DNA from: an uncultured Oscillospiraceae bacterium
GTDB lineage: Bacteria; Bacillota; Clostridia; Oscillospirales; Oscillospiraceae
Length of the DNA stretch: 64,000 bases
Reading direction: 5' to 3'
Assembly: GCA_934573855.1 (NCBI GenBank)
Contig: CAKTMF010000006.1
Span: forward strand, 1-64,000
Both the position numbers and the translations under genes were made by a program. Positions within the stretch are counted from its first letter, which is position 1. The number at the start of each line of letters is the position of its first letter. Under the pieces are notes generated by a model. The model saw only the letters and a list, made by a program, of their open reading frames with translations, was not told the DNA's origin and did not search any database. Shown piece by piece: positions 8,468-16,158 of this stretch.

Positions 8468-9280
8468 ATGGACAACAGACCTATCGGCATATTCGACTCC
8501 GGCTTCGGCGGGCTTACCGCGCTGACGGCTCTGCGGAGGCTGATGCCGGGCGAAAACATCATATTTTTTGCCGACAGCGCCCGCGCTCCCTACGGCGCGC
8601 GCAGCGCGGAAGAGCTTCGCGTCATCGCGCGGCAGAATCTGGAATTTGTGGCCTCGTTCGGCGTAAAGGCCATTATCGCCGCCTGCGGCACGGTGTCCGC
8701 CAACGCGCCTGACGTGATAGCGGATTTCGATATCCCCTCGGTGGGCGTACTTGAGGAGAGCGTTCGGACGATGAGCGTCTTTCCCGGGGAGGCGCCTCTC
8801 GGCATAATCGCGACCGCCGCGAGCATAAGGAGCGGGATGTTCGAGCGAAGGCTCCGCGCACTCTGCCCCGGCAGGGAGATCATCACGGCTGCCTGCCCTG
8901 ACTTTGTGACGCTGATAGAGAGCGGGCATTTCTCCCCCGACGACCCCGTCGTCCGCACCGCCGTGGAAAAATATCTGCGGGCGATGAAGGAAGCCGGAGT
9001 GAGAGGGCTTCTTCTCGGCTGCACCCACTACGGCCTTATATCCGAAGCCATAGACCGCTACCTCGGCGGCAAAACGACGCTCGTCAGCGCCTCGGAATGC
9101 ACCGCGCTCGCCGTCTCCCGTATGCTCACGGACAGCGGCATGACCGGGGGCGAGGGCAAAACAGATTATTACACCAGCGGCAGCGCCCGTGAGTTTGACG
9201 AGAAGGCCGCAATGCTGCTGGGACACGCTATAGAGGGCGCCGTTTCGGTGCCGGTGATGGAGGTCCCCCCACTGATATGA
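8468..9280 (+). CDS. murI: Glutamate racemase
   Basis: Converts L- to D-glutamate for peptidoglycan. Visible features are the N-terminal GIFDSGFGGL motif (Asp10-Ser11) and PYGARS. The two catalytic cysteines are Cys73 (in AACGTVSAN, slightly off the usual CNT pattern) and Cys185 (in GCTHYGL). At 270 residues it is full length. The ATG at 8468 is chosen over the TTG directly before it, because AAGGAG at 8456-8461 is correctly spaced. The stop overlaps the next gene by ATGA. Confidence 0.95.
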   Translation: MDNRPIGIFDSGFGGLTALTALRRLMPGENIIFFADSARAPYGARSAEELRVIARQNLEFVASFGVKAIIAACGTVSANAPDVIADFDIPSVGVLEESVRTMSVFPGEAPLGIIATAASIRSGMFERRLRALCPGREIITAACPDFVTLIESGHFSPDDPVVRTAVEKYLRAMKEAGVRGLLLGCTHYGLISEAIDRYLGGKTTLVSASECTALAVSRMLTDSGMTGGEGKTDYYTSGSAREFDEKAAMLLGHAIEGAVSVPVMEVPPLI

Positions 9281-9720
9281 AGGAAGTCGTAATATCCATA
9301 CACAGCGTCCACGCCATCGACCGCGAGGACGAGGACACGCTGGATTTCACCACCGACGGCCTGTACAGCTATGACAGCGGCGTCGGCACAATGAGCTACT
9401 ATGAGAGCGAGGTCACGGGTCTTGAGGGAACGCGCACATGCGTCGTCGTGAAGCCCGACGAGATCGTCGTCGACAGAGACGGCAGCATGAAGAGCCGCAT
9501 GGTCTTTCGCGAGGGCGCGAGAAACTCGTTCATTTACAGCACCCCCTACGGCAATGCCGCCATGGGCGTCGACACGCGCAAAATACGCCACAGCTTCAAC
9601 GAACAAGGCGGCAGCATGGAGATAGACTACATACTCAACATGGAGCATGTCGTCGTCACCCGCAACAGGTTCCAGCTCAGCGTATCCGAATTGGAGCCGA
9701 GCCGGAAGCAGCCCTGCTGA
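9277..9720 (+). CDS. DUF1934 (YwiB-like) beta-barrel protein
   Basis: Small soluble protein of the DUF1934 family (calycin-like beta barrel; B. subtilis YwiB). Its function is unknown. Family features seen are an N-terminal VVISIHSVHAIDREDEDTLDF strand, the LYSYDSGVGTMSYYESEVTGLEGT core, a central GNAAMGVDT turn, and a C-terminal IDYILNMEH strand. It is translationally coupled to murI through ATGA overlap, an arrangement that suggests a cell-wall or envelope context but proves nothing. Confidence 0.85.
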   Translation: MKEVVISIHSVHAIDREDEDTLDFTTDGLYSYDSGVGTMSYYESEVTGLEGTRTCVVVKPDEIVVDRDGSMKSRMVFREGARNSFIYSTPYGNAAMGVDTRKIRHSFNEQGGSMEIDYILNMEHVVVTRNRFQLSVSELEPSRKQPC

Positions 9721-9805
9721 AGCCGCGCGGACGGCGGAATTTTTGTATACGGTATCCGGGAGCGGCGGCTTTTCCGTTGAGGATAAGGTGCTTGCCGCAG
9801 AATAT

Positions 9806-9837
9806 AAAAAGGCTCTCACCGGCGGTGAGAGCCTTTT
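9806..9837. terminator. Bidirectional terminator
   Basis: AAAAAGGCTCTCACC-ggc-GGTGAGAGCCTTTT. It serves the convergent DUF1934 and YitT genes. Confidence 0.9.
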
Positions 9838-9843
9838 CAGATT

Positions 9844-10692
9844 TTATTCCGGCAGGTCGAGCTTGAAGCCCTCGCCGTGTACCTCTGTGGAATCCGTGAC
9901 GTAGATAAAGGCGTCGGGGTCCGTTTCTCTTATGAGCTTGAGCGTGCGGGAGAGGACGTTGCGCCGCGTGACGGTGATGATGAGCTGCTTATTCTCGCCG
10001 GTATAGCCGCCCGTGGCCGGGACGATGGTCGTACCGCGGTCGAGCTGGCCCATGAGCGCGTCGGCCACCTCGCGTCCCCGCGCCGTGACCACATACACGA
10101 CCTTCGCGTAGTCAACGCCCTGCGTCAGCGCGTCGATAACGCGCGACATGACGAAGATCGTCACAGCCGAATAGAGCGCCACGTCGATATTCCTGAACAC
10201 GCACACCGCGAACACGACCACCGACAGGTCGACCGCCATCAGCAGCGTCCCGCTCGAAATATTGGGCATATATTTCTTGAGCATGAGGGCGAGCAGGTCG
10301 GTCCCGCCGGTGCTTATCCCCCGCGCGAACAGCATGCCTATCCCCGCGCCGCCGAGTATGCCGCCGTAAAAGGCCGCCATCAGCACATCGTTCCTGTACT
10401 CGGGCAGGAAGCGCGCCCCCAGCTCGATAAAGGCCGAGACGAGCAGCGTCGAGATGACCGTGAACACAAGGCTCCTCTTTCCGAGCAGGTTCCACGCGCC
10501 GATGAGCAGCGGGACGTTCAGCAGCAGCGTCCAGACGCTCACATGCCACGGCGTGATATGTGCCAGCGCCGTCGCGAGACCCGACACACCGCCGGGCGCG
10601 ATGTCGTTCGGGATGGTGAACATCGGCAGGGAAATGCCCACGAGGGCGCTGCCGATAACGGTGAAGAATATATCGGGCAAAAATTTCTTCAT
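9844..10692 (-). CDS. YitT family membrane protein (DUF161 + DUF2179)
   Basis: Membrane protein of the YitT/YebE group. Five transmembrane segments (residues 1-170) carry the typical FTIPNDIAPGGVSGLA and RGISTGGTDLLA motifs. A cytosolic DUF2179 domain follows, with YVVTARGREVADALM and RGTTIVPATGGYTGE. The role is not established. The ATG at 10692 is chosen because AAAGAGGTAG precedes it; a longer frame upstream has no support. The length of 282 residues is normal for the family. Confidence 0.9.
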   Translation of the reverse strand: MKKFLPDIFFTVIGSALVGISLPMFTIPNDIAPGGVSGLATALAHITPWHVSVWTLLLNVPLLIGAWNLLGKRSLVFTVISTLLVSAFIELGARFLPEYRNDVLMAAFYGGILGGAGIGMLFARGISTGGTDLLALMLKKYMPNISSGTLLMAVDLSVVVFAVCVFRNIDVALYSAVTIFVMSRVIDALTQGVDYAKVVYVVTARGREVADALMGQLDRGTTIVPATGGYTGENKQLIITVTRRNVLSRTLKLIRETDPDAFIYVTDSTEVHGEGFKLDLPE

Positions 10693-10820
10693 GACTACCT
10701 CTTTCGGAAAAAATTGTCGTTTCGCCGCTTTTGCGGTGAAGGCGTCGGCTGCTGGGCGTGCGGAAAGCAAAACATATTTCCCGCATTTTATCATTTTTCC
10801 GTCAATAAACAAGATTATTA

Positions 10821-10848
10821 TTGACAGGATTTGATTTTGTGATATATT
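10821..10848 (+). promoter_or_regulatory. Promoter of the AbrB-family gene
   Basis: TTGACA, a 16-bp spacer and TATATT, giving a leader of about 65 nt before the AAGGAG. Confidence 0.75.
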
Positions 10849-10922
10849 GTTTGCGTGCTGGGCTTTGCTTGTCGGCGGTCATTCGGCCTATGCGCGCATA
10901 AGCGTCAAAGGAGATATTGGAT

Positions 10923-11168
10923 ATGAAGTCTACCGGAATAGTACGCAGAGTCGACGAGCTGGGACGTATCGTGCTGCCCATCGAGATGAGACGCACTCTG
11001 GACATAGCGGTAAAGGACACTCTCGAGATATACGTCGACGGCGAGAATATCATCCTCCGCAAATATCAGCCCGCCTGCGTTTTCTGCGGCAGGGGCAGGG
11101 ACATAATCGAGTTCAACGGGAAGAACGTCTGCTCCGACTGCGTCGCGAAGCTGAGACAGCTTCGGTGA
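10923..11168 (+). CDS. AbrB/SpoVT-family transcriptional regulator with C-terminal zinc ribbon
   Basis: Swapped-hairpin AbrB DNA-binding domain (residues 1-48: MKSTGIVRRVDELGRIVLP...) followed by a small Cys4 unit (C52xxC55 and C70xxC73). The unit resembles the zinc-binding tail often found in clostridial AbrB proteins. AbrB proteins act as dimers or tetramers at AT-rich sites and control transition-state and sporulation genes. The ATG at 10923 is preferred over the TTG at 10917 because AAGGAG (10908-10913) has better spacing. Monocistronic, between its own promoter and terminator. Confidence 0.93.
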   Translation: MKSTGIVRRVDELGRIVLPIEMRRTLDIAVKDTLEIYVDGENIILRKYQPACVFCGRGRDIIEFNGKNVCSDCVAKLRQLR

Positions 11169-11204
11169 GCTTCCCCGTCGTTTCTCTTATCACGCGTCGT
11201 CAAG

Positions 11205-11242
11205 CGGCATAGCCGGTGCTGTACCGGGCTGTGCCGTTTTTT
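11205..11242 (+). terminator. Rho-independent terminator of abrB
   Basis: CGGCAtAGCCgGT-gctgt-ACcGGgCTgTGCCG followed by six T. It abuts the convergent methyltransferase stop codon. Confidence 0.85.
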
Positions 11243-11966
11243 ATTCTGCGCCGCCGCGGTGATATATCCTCATGACCTCGTCCGTCTCGCTGCCGTCCGG
11301 CTCCCGGAGAACGAGGCTTTTTTCGACCGTGAGGCCGGGTCTCCCTCCCCGCCGCCCCTCGATAAGGACGAGACTCGGCGCGCTGTCAGCGCGGTGGCAC
11401 ACGAAGCGCAGACGCTTGGGTTCAAGTGAGGATGCGCGCATGCAGCACAGCGCGTCCGTGAGACGCTCCGGCCGGTAGACCATGCAGAAGCTCCCCCCGG
11501 TGCGGCACAGATATGCCGCCGCCGCGCACACGTCCTCGAGCGTACAGCTCGTCTCGCCGCGCGCCCCCGCCCTGTCCCTGTCGGGAGAGAGCGCGCCGCT
11601 GCCCAGCGGGAAGTACGGCGGGTTCGCCGCGACGAGGTCAAAGGAGCCGGTGCGGAAAAGGCTCCTGTGATCGCGTATGTCGCCGCAGAGCATTTCGCTC
11701 CTGCCGCCGAGTCCGTTCCGTTCCATGTTCTCCCGCGCAAGCTCCGCCGCGGCCGGCACTATCTCAAGCCCGGTCATATGGAGCTTCTCCGCGCGGCAGA
11801 GCAGCAGGAGCGCCGCGATACCCGAGGCGCAGCCGAGGTCTATCCCCCGCTTCGCGCCGTTTATATTCGCAAAGTCGGCAAGCAGGACCGAATCCGTACT
11901 CAGGCGAAAATGCTCCGCCTGGGCAAAAAACGGCCCTCCCGTCCACAGTTCGTTAAATTCCGGCAT
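11241..11966 (-). CDS. trmN6: tRNA1(Val) (adenine37-N6)-methyltransferase-like protein
   Basis: SAM-dependent Rossmann methyltransferase of the YfiC/TrmN6 family. It shows the SAM-binding IDLGCASGIAALLL, the acidic GLEIVPAAAE, GDIRDH, and the catalytic N6-adenine motif ANPPYF. The end of the protein is basic. The ATG at 11966 (MPEFNELW) is preferred because GGAGAG precedes it; a longer reading frame upstream runs into the terminator hairpin of the ferredoxin gene. Some YfiC homologues in Bacillota have not been tested, so the exact tRNA target is inferred. Confidence 0.88.
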   Translation of the reverse strand: MPEFNELWTGGPFFAQAEHFRLSTDSVLLADFANINGAKRGIDLGCASGIAALLLLCRAEKLHMTGLEIVPAAAELARENMERNGLGGRSEMLCGDIRDHRSLFRTGSFDLVAANPPYFPLGSGALSPDRDRAGARGETSCTLEDVCAAAAYLCRTGGSFCMVYRPERLTDALCCMRASSLEPKRLRFVCHRADSAPSLVLIEGRRGGRPGLTVEKSLVLREPDGSETDEVMRIYHRGGAE

Positions 11967-11990
11967 TTTCTCTCCATAAAGAGACCAAAC

Positions 11991-12014
11991 GGGCGATGGC
12001 ACGCGCCATCGCCC
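11991..12014 (-). terminator. Hairpin after the ferredoxin gene
   Basis: GGGCGATGGC-acgc-GCCATCGCCC, followed on the minus strand by a weak T-rich tail (GTTTGGTCTCTTT). Terminator or attenuator between ferredoxin and methyltransferase. Confidence 0.65.
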
Positions 12015-12039
12015 GCAGGTTCATCAGTCAAATCAATCG

Positions 12040-12213
12040 TCAGTCTGCTTCGACAATAGCTTCGGCGGGGCACTGAGCTGCGCAGGAGCCGCAATCAAGG
12101 CACTTTTCACGGTCGATCTCGTAGTGGATCTCACCCATGTCGATCGCTTCGGCAGGGCACTGAGCTGCGCAGGAGCCGCAGGACAGGCATTCATCGGTAA
12201 TAACAAAAGCCAT
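12040..12213 (-). CDS. 2[4Fe-4S] ferredoxin (clostridial type)
   Basis: 57-residue low-potential electron carrier. Two near-identical halves each hold a full CxxCxxCxxxCP cluster motif: Cys9, 12, 15, 19 and Cys38, 41, 44, 48. It serves anaerobic redox enzymes such as pyruvate:ferredoxin oxidoreductase, hydrogenase, or the activator of 2-hydroxyacyl-CoA dehydratases. The ATG at 12213 follows GGAGG with good spacing; an in-frame ATG further up has none. A clear promoter lies at 12259-12286. Confidence 0.95.
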   Translation of the reverse strand: MAFVITDECLSCGSCAAQCPAEAIDMGEIHYEIDREKCLDCGSCAAQCPAEAIVEAD

Positions 12214-12258
12214 AATGTTACCTCCATATGTATTTGGCCACTGGGCCATTGCAGGGTT

Positions 12259-12286
12259 ATTGTAACACATCTTCGTTAAAAATCAA
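12259..12286 (-). promoter_or_regulatory. Promoter of the ferredoxin gene
   Basis: Minus strand: TTGATT, 16-bp spacer, TACAAT. Confidence 0.65.
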
Positions 12287-12445
12287 TAATAATCTTCTAA
12301 TTTCAAAAATATCCTTATGCGCGCAATATAAATTACCGCTTTCGTGGCAATAATCCCGGTGTGTCCCGGTCTTTTTCGCCGCTTTCGGCGTTCCGGGGCG
12401 GGTATAATACAGCGTATGCGATGCTGTTCGCGGGGAGGTACAGCC

Positions 12446-14731
12446 ATGAAGAGCAATGAAAAATTTACGCAGCGGGCCGAGCTTGCCATCGAAAATGCCA
12501 GAGACGCCGCGGGCAGTCTCGGTCACAGCTTCGTGGGAACGGAGCATTTGCTGCTGGGCATAATGATGGAAAAGGACGGACTCGGCGCGAGGATACTTGA
12601 GCGCAACGGTCTCGACCTCCAGTCCCTGCGCAGGGCCGTCGCGGAGCTTGACGGCTGCGGCGCGCCGGCGGTGCCGGGTCAGGGGCTGACCGTCCGGGCA
12701 AGAGCAGCCGTGGAGAAGGCCGCCGCCGAGGCTCTCGCCCTGCGCCACGGCTGCATAGGCACGGAGCATCTGCTCATAGGCATACTGCGCCAGAGCGACT
12801 GCGGCGGCTCGCAGGTGCTGCGCTCCCTCGACGCGGACGCGAACGACATATACACGGACATAATGAACGTATTCGGCAGCGGCGATGCGCGCGGGAAGCA
12901 GCAGACCGGCACCGCACGCTCAGTGCTGCGCAGGGCGGAGACGCGCGTACTTGACCAGTACAGCCGCGACCTTACGGAGCTTGCCGCCGCGGGCCGCATA
13001 GACCCCGTGGTGGGCCGCGGCAACGAGATACTGCGCACGGTGCAGATACTCTCGCGCAAGACGAAAAATAATCCCGTACTCGTCGGCGAGCCGGGCGTCG
13101 GCAAGACCGCCGTCGCCGAGGGTCTCGCGCAGTGGGTAGCCGGCGGACAGGCTCCGGAGGGGCTGTCCGGAAAGCGCATAGTTTCGCTCGATATCCCGGC
13201 TATGCTCGCCGGGACGAAGTACCGCGGCGACTTTGAGGAGCGCGTCAAGTGCGTACTGAAGGACGTCAAGCGCGCAGGGGACGTCATCCTCTTCATCGAC
13301 GAGCTGCACACCATCATCGGCGCCGGCTCCGCCGAGGGCGCGATAGACGCAGCCAACATACTCAAGCCCGCTCTCGGCCGGGGCGAGGTGCAGATAATCG
13401 GCGCCACCACGCCGGAGGAATACCGCCGCCACATTGAGAAGGACGCCGCGCTCGAACGCCGCTTCCAGCCCGTCAAGGTCGCAGAGCCTGACAAGGCTCA
13501 CACCCTCGAAATGCTCAGGAGTCTGCGCGAGGGGCTTGAACGTCACCACGGCGTTAAGATAAGCGACGAGGCGATGACTGCGGCCTGCGACCTCTCCGTG
13601 AGATACATCAACGACCGCTTTCTTCCCGACAAGGCCATCGACCTTCTGGATGAGGCGGCGGCGTCCGTCCGCGTGGCCCCCGGCCCCGGAGGCGTCGTGA
13701 CGGCGGCGGAAATAGCGCAGGTGGTCTCGCTGTGGACGAACATCCCGGTGACGGGTCTCGACAGCGACGACGCGGAGCGCTTTCGCGGCATGGAGGAGCG
13801 TCTGTGCCGCCGTATCATCGGGCAGGACGAGGCCGTCTCCGCCGTGTCCCGCGCCATACGGCGAAGCCGTGTCGGTCTGCGCGACCCGAACAGACCGGTG
13901 GGCAGCTTTCTCTTCCTCGGTCCGACGGGTGTGGGCAAGACGGAGCTTTGCCGCGCTCTCGCCTCGGAGGTCTACGGCGACGAGAAGGCCATCATCCGCA
14001 TCGACATGTCCGAATACATGGAAAAGCACGCCGTCAGCCGCCTTATCGGCTCGCCTCCGGGCTACGTCGGCTATGAGGACGGCGGACAGCTCACCGAAAA
14101 GGTGCGCCGAAGCCCATGGTCGGTGGTGCTTTTCGACGAGATCGAGAAGGCCCACGAGGACGTGTGGAGCATACTTCTCCAGATAATGGACGACGGCCAT
14201 CTCACCGACAGCGGCGGACGGCGGGTCGACTTCAGCAACGCTCTGATCGTCATGACCTCCAACATCGGCGCGCGGATAATCACCGAGAACCGCCCCCCTC
14301 TCGGCTTTCACAGCGGCGAGGGGCAGAGCGAGGAGACCATGCGCCTCGCGGTGACGGAGGAGCTGAAGGCCACCTTCCGTCCCGAATTTCTCAACCGTAT
14401 CGACGAGACGATAATATTCCACCGCCTCAGCCGCGAAAATATGACGGAGATAAGCGCCTCAATGCTCGGAGGCGTGAAGGAGCGCTTTGAAAAGCTCGGT
14501 ATCAGCCTGTCCGTCCCGGAGGAGAGCGTCGAGTGGATAGCCCGCATGGGCTACGACGACAAGTTCGGTGCGCGCCCCCTGCGCCGGACGATACAGCACT
14601 GTATTGAGGACGCGGCGGCAGAGCTTATGCTCGACGGCGGCATGAAGGCGGGCGACGCCGTGATCGCCGAGGTACGCGGCGAGGAGCTTAAGCTTCGCGT
14701 GGAAAAGGCCCCCGACGCCGAGGCCGTATAG
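12446..14731 (+). CDS. ClpC-like AAA+ unfoldase lacking the middle (M) domain
   Basis: ATP-dependent unfoldase of the HSP100/Clp class I group. Domains in order: Clp_N repeats (1-145), NBD1 with Walker A GEPGVGKTA (about 213-221) and FIDELHTIIGAG, and NBD2 with GPTGVGKTE (about 491-499) and VLFDEIEKAH. An LGF tripeptide at about 618-620 sits in the position of the ClpP-binding loop, so pairing with ClpP is likely. Only about 40 residues separate NBD1 from NBD2, so the coiled-coil/UVR middle domain of ordinary ClpC is missing. The ATG at 12446 follows GGGGAGG. No McsA/McsB or CtsR gene is nearby. Length 761 residues. Confidence 0.9.
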   Translation: MKSNEKFTQRAELAIENARDAAGSLGHSFVGTEHLLLGIMMEKDGLGARILERNGLDLQSLRRAVAELDGCGAPAVPGQGLTVRARAAVEKAAAEALALRHGCIGTEHLLIGILRQSDCGGSQVLRSLDADANDIYTDIMNVFGSGDARGKQQTGTARSVLRRAETRVLDQYSRDLTELAAAGRIDPVVGRGNEILRTVQILSRKTKNNPVLVGEPGVGKTAVAEGLAQWVAGGQAPEGLSGKRIVSLDIPAMLAGTKYRGDFEERVKCVLKDVKRAGDVILFIDELHTIIGAGSAEGAIDAANILKPALGRGEVQIIGATTPEEYRRHIEKDAALERRFQPVKVAEPDKAHTLEMLRSLREGLERHHGVKISDEAMTAACDLSVRYINDRFLPDKAIDLLDEAAASVRVAPGPGGVVTAAEIAQVVSLWTNIPVTGLDSDDAERFRGMEERLCRRIIGQDEAVSAVSRAIRRSRVGLRDPNRPVGSFLFLGPTGVGKTELCRALASEVYGDEKAIIRIDMSEYMEKHAVSRLIGSPPGYVGYEDGGQLTEKVRRSPWSVVLFDEIEKAHEDVWSILLQIMDDGHLTDSGGRRVDFSNALIVMTSNIGARIITENRPPLGFHSGEGQSEETMRLAVTEELKATFRPEFLNRIDETIIFHRLSRENMTEISASMLGGVKERFEKLGISLSVPEESVEWIARMGYDDKFGARPLRRTIQHCIEDAAAELMLDGGMKAGDAVIAEVRGEELKLRVEKAPDAEAV

Positions 14732-14772
14732 CCCTCCGTGCAGGGTCGCTTCAGTTTTATTGATATGCTTGC

Positions 14773-14806
14773 AGCCGCCCCGCGCTCAGCCGAGCGCGGG
14801 GCGGCT
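14773..14806 (+). terminator. Strong hairpin after the clp gene
   Basis: AGCCGCCCCGCGCTC-agcc-GAGCGCGGGGCGGCT. No T run follows, so it may act as a processing or mRNA-stabilising end instead of a classic terminator. Confidence 0.6.
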
Positions 14807-14856
14807 GAGTCATGGAGTCATGGAAAAGATAAATAACAACATATATGGTGATTTTC

Positions 14857-14885
14857 TTGACTATTGACCTGCACTGTGATAAACT
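14857..14885 (+). promoter_or_regulatory. Promoter of the dehydratase operon
   Basis: TTGACT, 17-bp spacer, TAAACT, followed by an approximately 75-nt leader. Confidence 0.6.
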
Positions 14886-14967
14886 TTCGACATAGAGCGG
14901 CTGCGCCCGCGGCAGTGCGCACACAGCCGGAAAATCGACCGAAATACAACAAAAAGAGGTGTATTGC

Positions 14968-16155
14968 TTGAAAGATCTAAAGCATCTTATCTACTTTGAG
15001 AATCTGCTTCAGGAGGCAAACAACGAGCTTGTCGTACAGGCAGTGAACGAGGGACGCTACGCTCTCGGCTACAACTGCTACTACATACCCGAGACGCTGC
15101 TCAATCTCCCCGGCTGCTTCTCCTCCAGGCTCAGAGCGCCGCGCTGCACGTCCACCGACGTCGCCAGCTACTACATGACCACCCGCACCTGCCCCTATGC
15201 CCGCTCCATCCTCGAGCGCGCCATCGAGGGCGGCTACAACTACCTCAACGCTCTCTTCGGCGCGGAGTGCTGCGCAACGATGGAGCGTATGGAGGAGCAT
15301 TTCTTCCTCATCAACCCCGTCAAGAACGAGAAGTTCTTCGTCACCCAGATCGATCCTCCCATGAAGGGCGACCAGACCAACCTCGATTACTACAAGGCTC
15401 AGCTCAAGCTCAAGGTCGTTGACAAGCTGCATGACGAGTACGGCATCGACACCTCCGACGCCGCCATGCGCAAGGCCATCGAGGACCACAACGAGATCAG
15501 CCGCATAATCACCGAGATCGGCAATTTCCGCAAGGCCGACAACCCCAACATCACCGGCTACGAGTTCCACGTCATCGAGCTGGTCAGCCAGGTCTGCCCC
15601 CACGACCTCATCAAGCCCTACCTCGAGGAGACGCTCGAGGAACTCAAGACCCGTGAGCCGGAGGCGGAATTCCCCTTCCGCGCAAAGGTCGTCCTGGTCG
15701 GCTCCGAGGTCGACGACCCCGAATTCACCAAGCTTATCGAAAGCTGCGGCGCGATGGTCGTGGCCGACCGCTACTGCTTCGGCTCCTTCCCCGGACGCGA
15801 GCAGATAGAGATACGCGACGGCGAGACCGCCTTTGACGCTATCTGCCGCCACTACCTGCACTGGAACCAGTGCGCGCGCTTCATGGACGGCGAAAAGATC
15901 GACCAGCGCCACCGCGAGGTCAAGCGCCTCGTCTACGAGTTCAAGGCCGACGGCGTTATCTACGAGAACATGAAGTTCTGCGAGTTCTGGAGCTATGAAA
16001 AGGTCCTCTGCCACCACATCTTCACAAACGAGATGGGTATCCCCACCTGCACCATTGAAAAGGAATACGCTCTCGGCGCGGCCGGGCAGCTCCGCACCCG
16101 CTTCCAGGCCTTTATCGAGTCTCTGGAAATCAAGCAGATACAGGGAGGCAAGTGA
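14968..16155 (+). CDS. 2-hydroxyacyl-CoA dehydratase / benzoyl-CoA reductase family subunit (smaller)
   Basis: Subunit of the HgdB/BcrC/FldB-C family, which uses [4Fe-4S] clusters for radical dehydration of 2-hydroxyacyl-CoA or for ring reduction. Cluster-ligand candidates are Cys37, 50, 60, 75 and the Cys101-Cys102 pair in the FGAECCATMERM segment, which occupies the family's C-x2-MxR site. The C-terminal half has a second Rossmann-like lobe (VVLVGSEVDDPEF; DGVIYENMKFCEFWSYE). The start is TTG at 14968, six bases after AAAGAGGTG. It is four bases from the next subunit. Codon choice is strongly biased, suggesting high expression. The substrate is unknown, and no activator (HgdC-type) gene is in the window. 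Confidence 0.85.
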   Translation: MKDLKHLIYFENLLQEANNELVVQAVNEGRYALGYNCYYIPETLLNLPGCFSSRLRAPRCTSTDVASYYMTTRTCPYARSILERAIEGGYNYLNALFGAECCATMERMEEHFFLINPVKNEKFFVTQIDPPMKGDQTNLDYYKAQLKLKVVDKLHDEYGIDTSDAAMRKAIEDHNEISRIITEIGNFRKADNPNITGYEFHVIELVSQVCPHDLIKPYLEETLEELKTREPEAEFPFRAKVVLVGSEVDDPEFTKLIESCGAMVVADRYCFGSFPGREQIEIRDGETAFDAICRHYLHWNQCARFMDGEKIDQRHREVKRLVYEFKADGVIYENMKFCEFWSYEKVLCHHIFTNEMGIPTCTIEKEYALGAAGQLRTRFQAFIESLEIKQIQGGK

Positions 16156-16158
16156 GAT

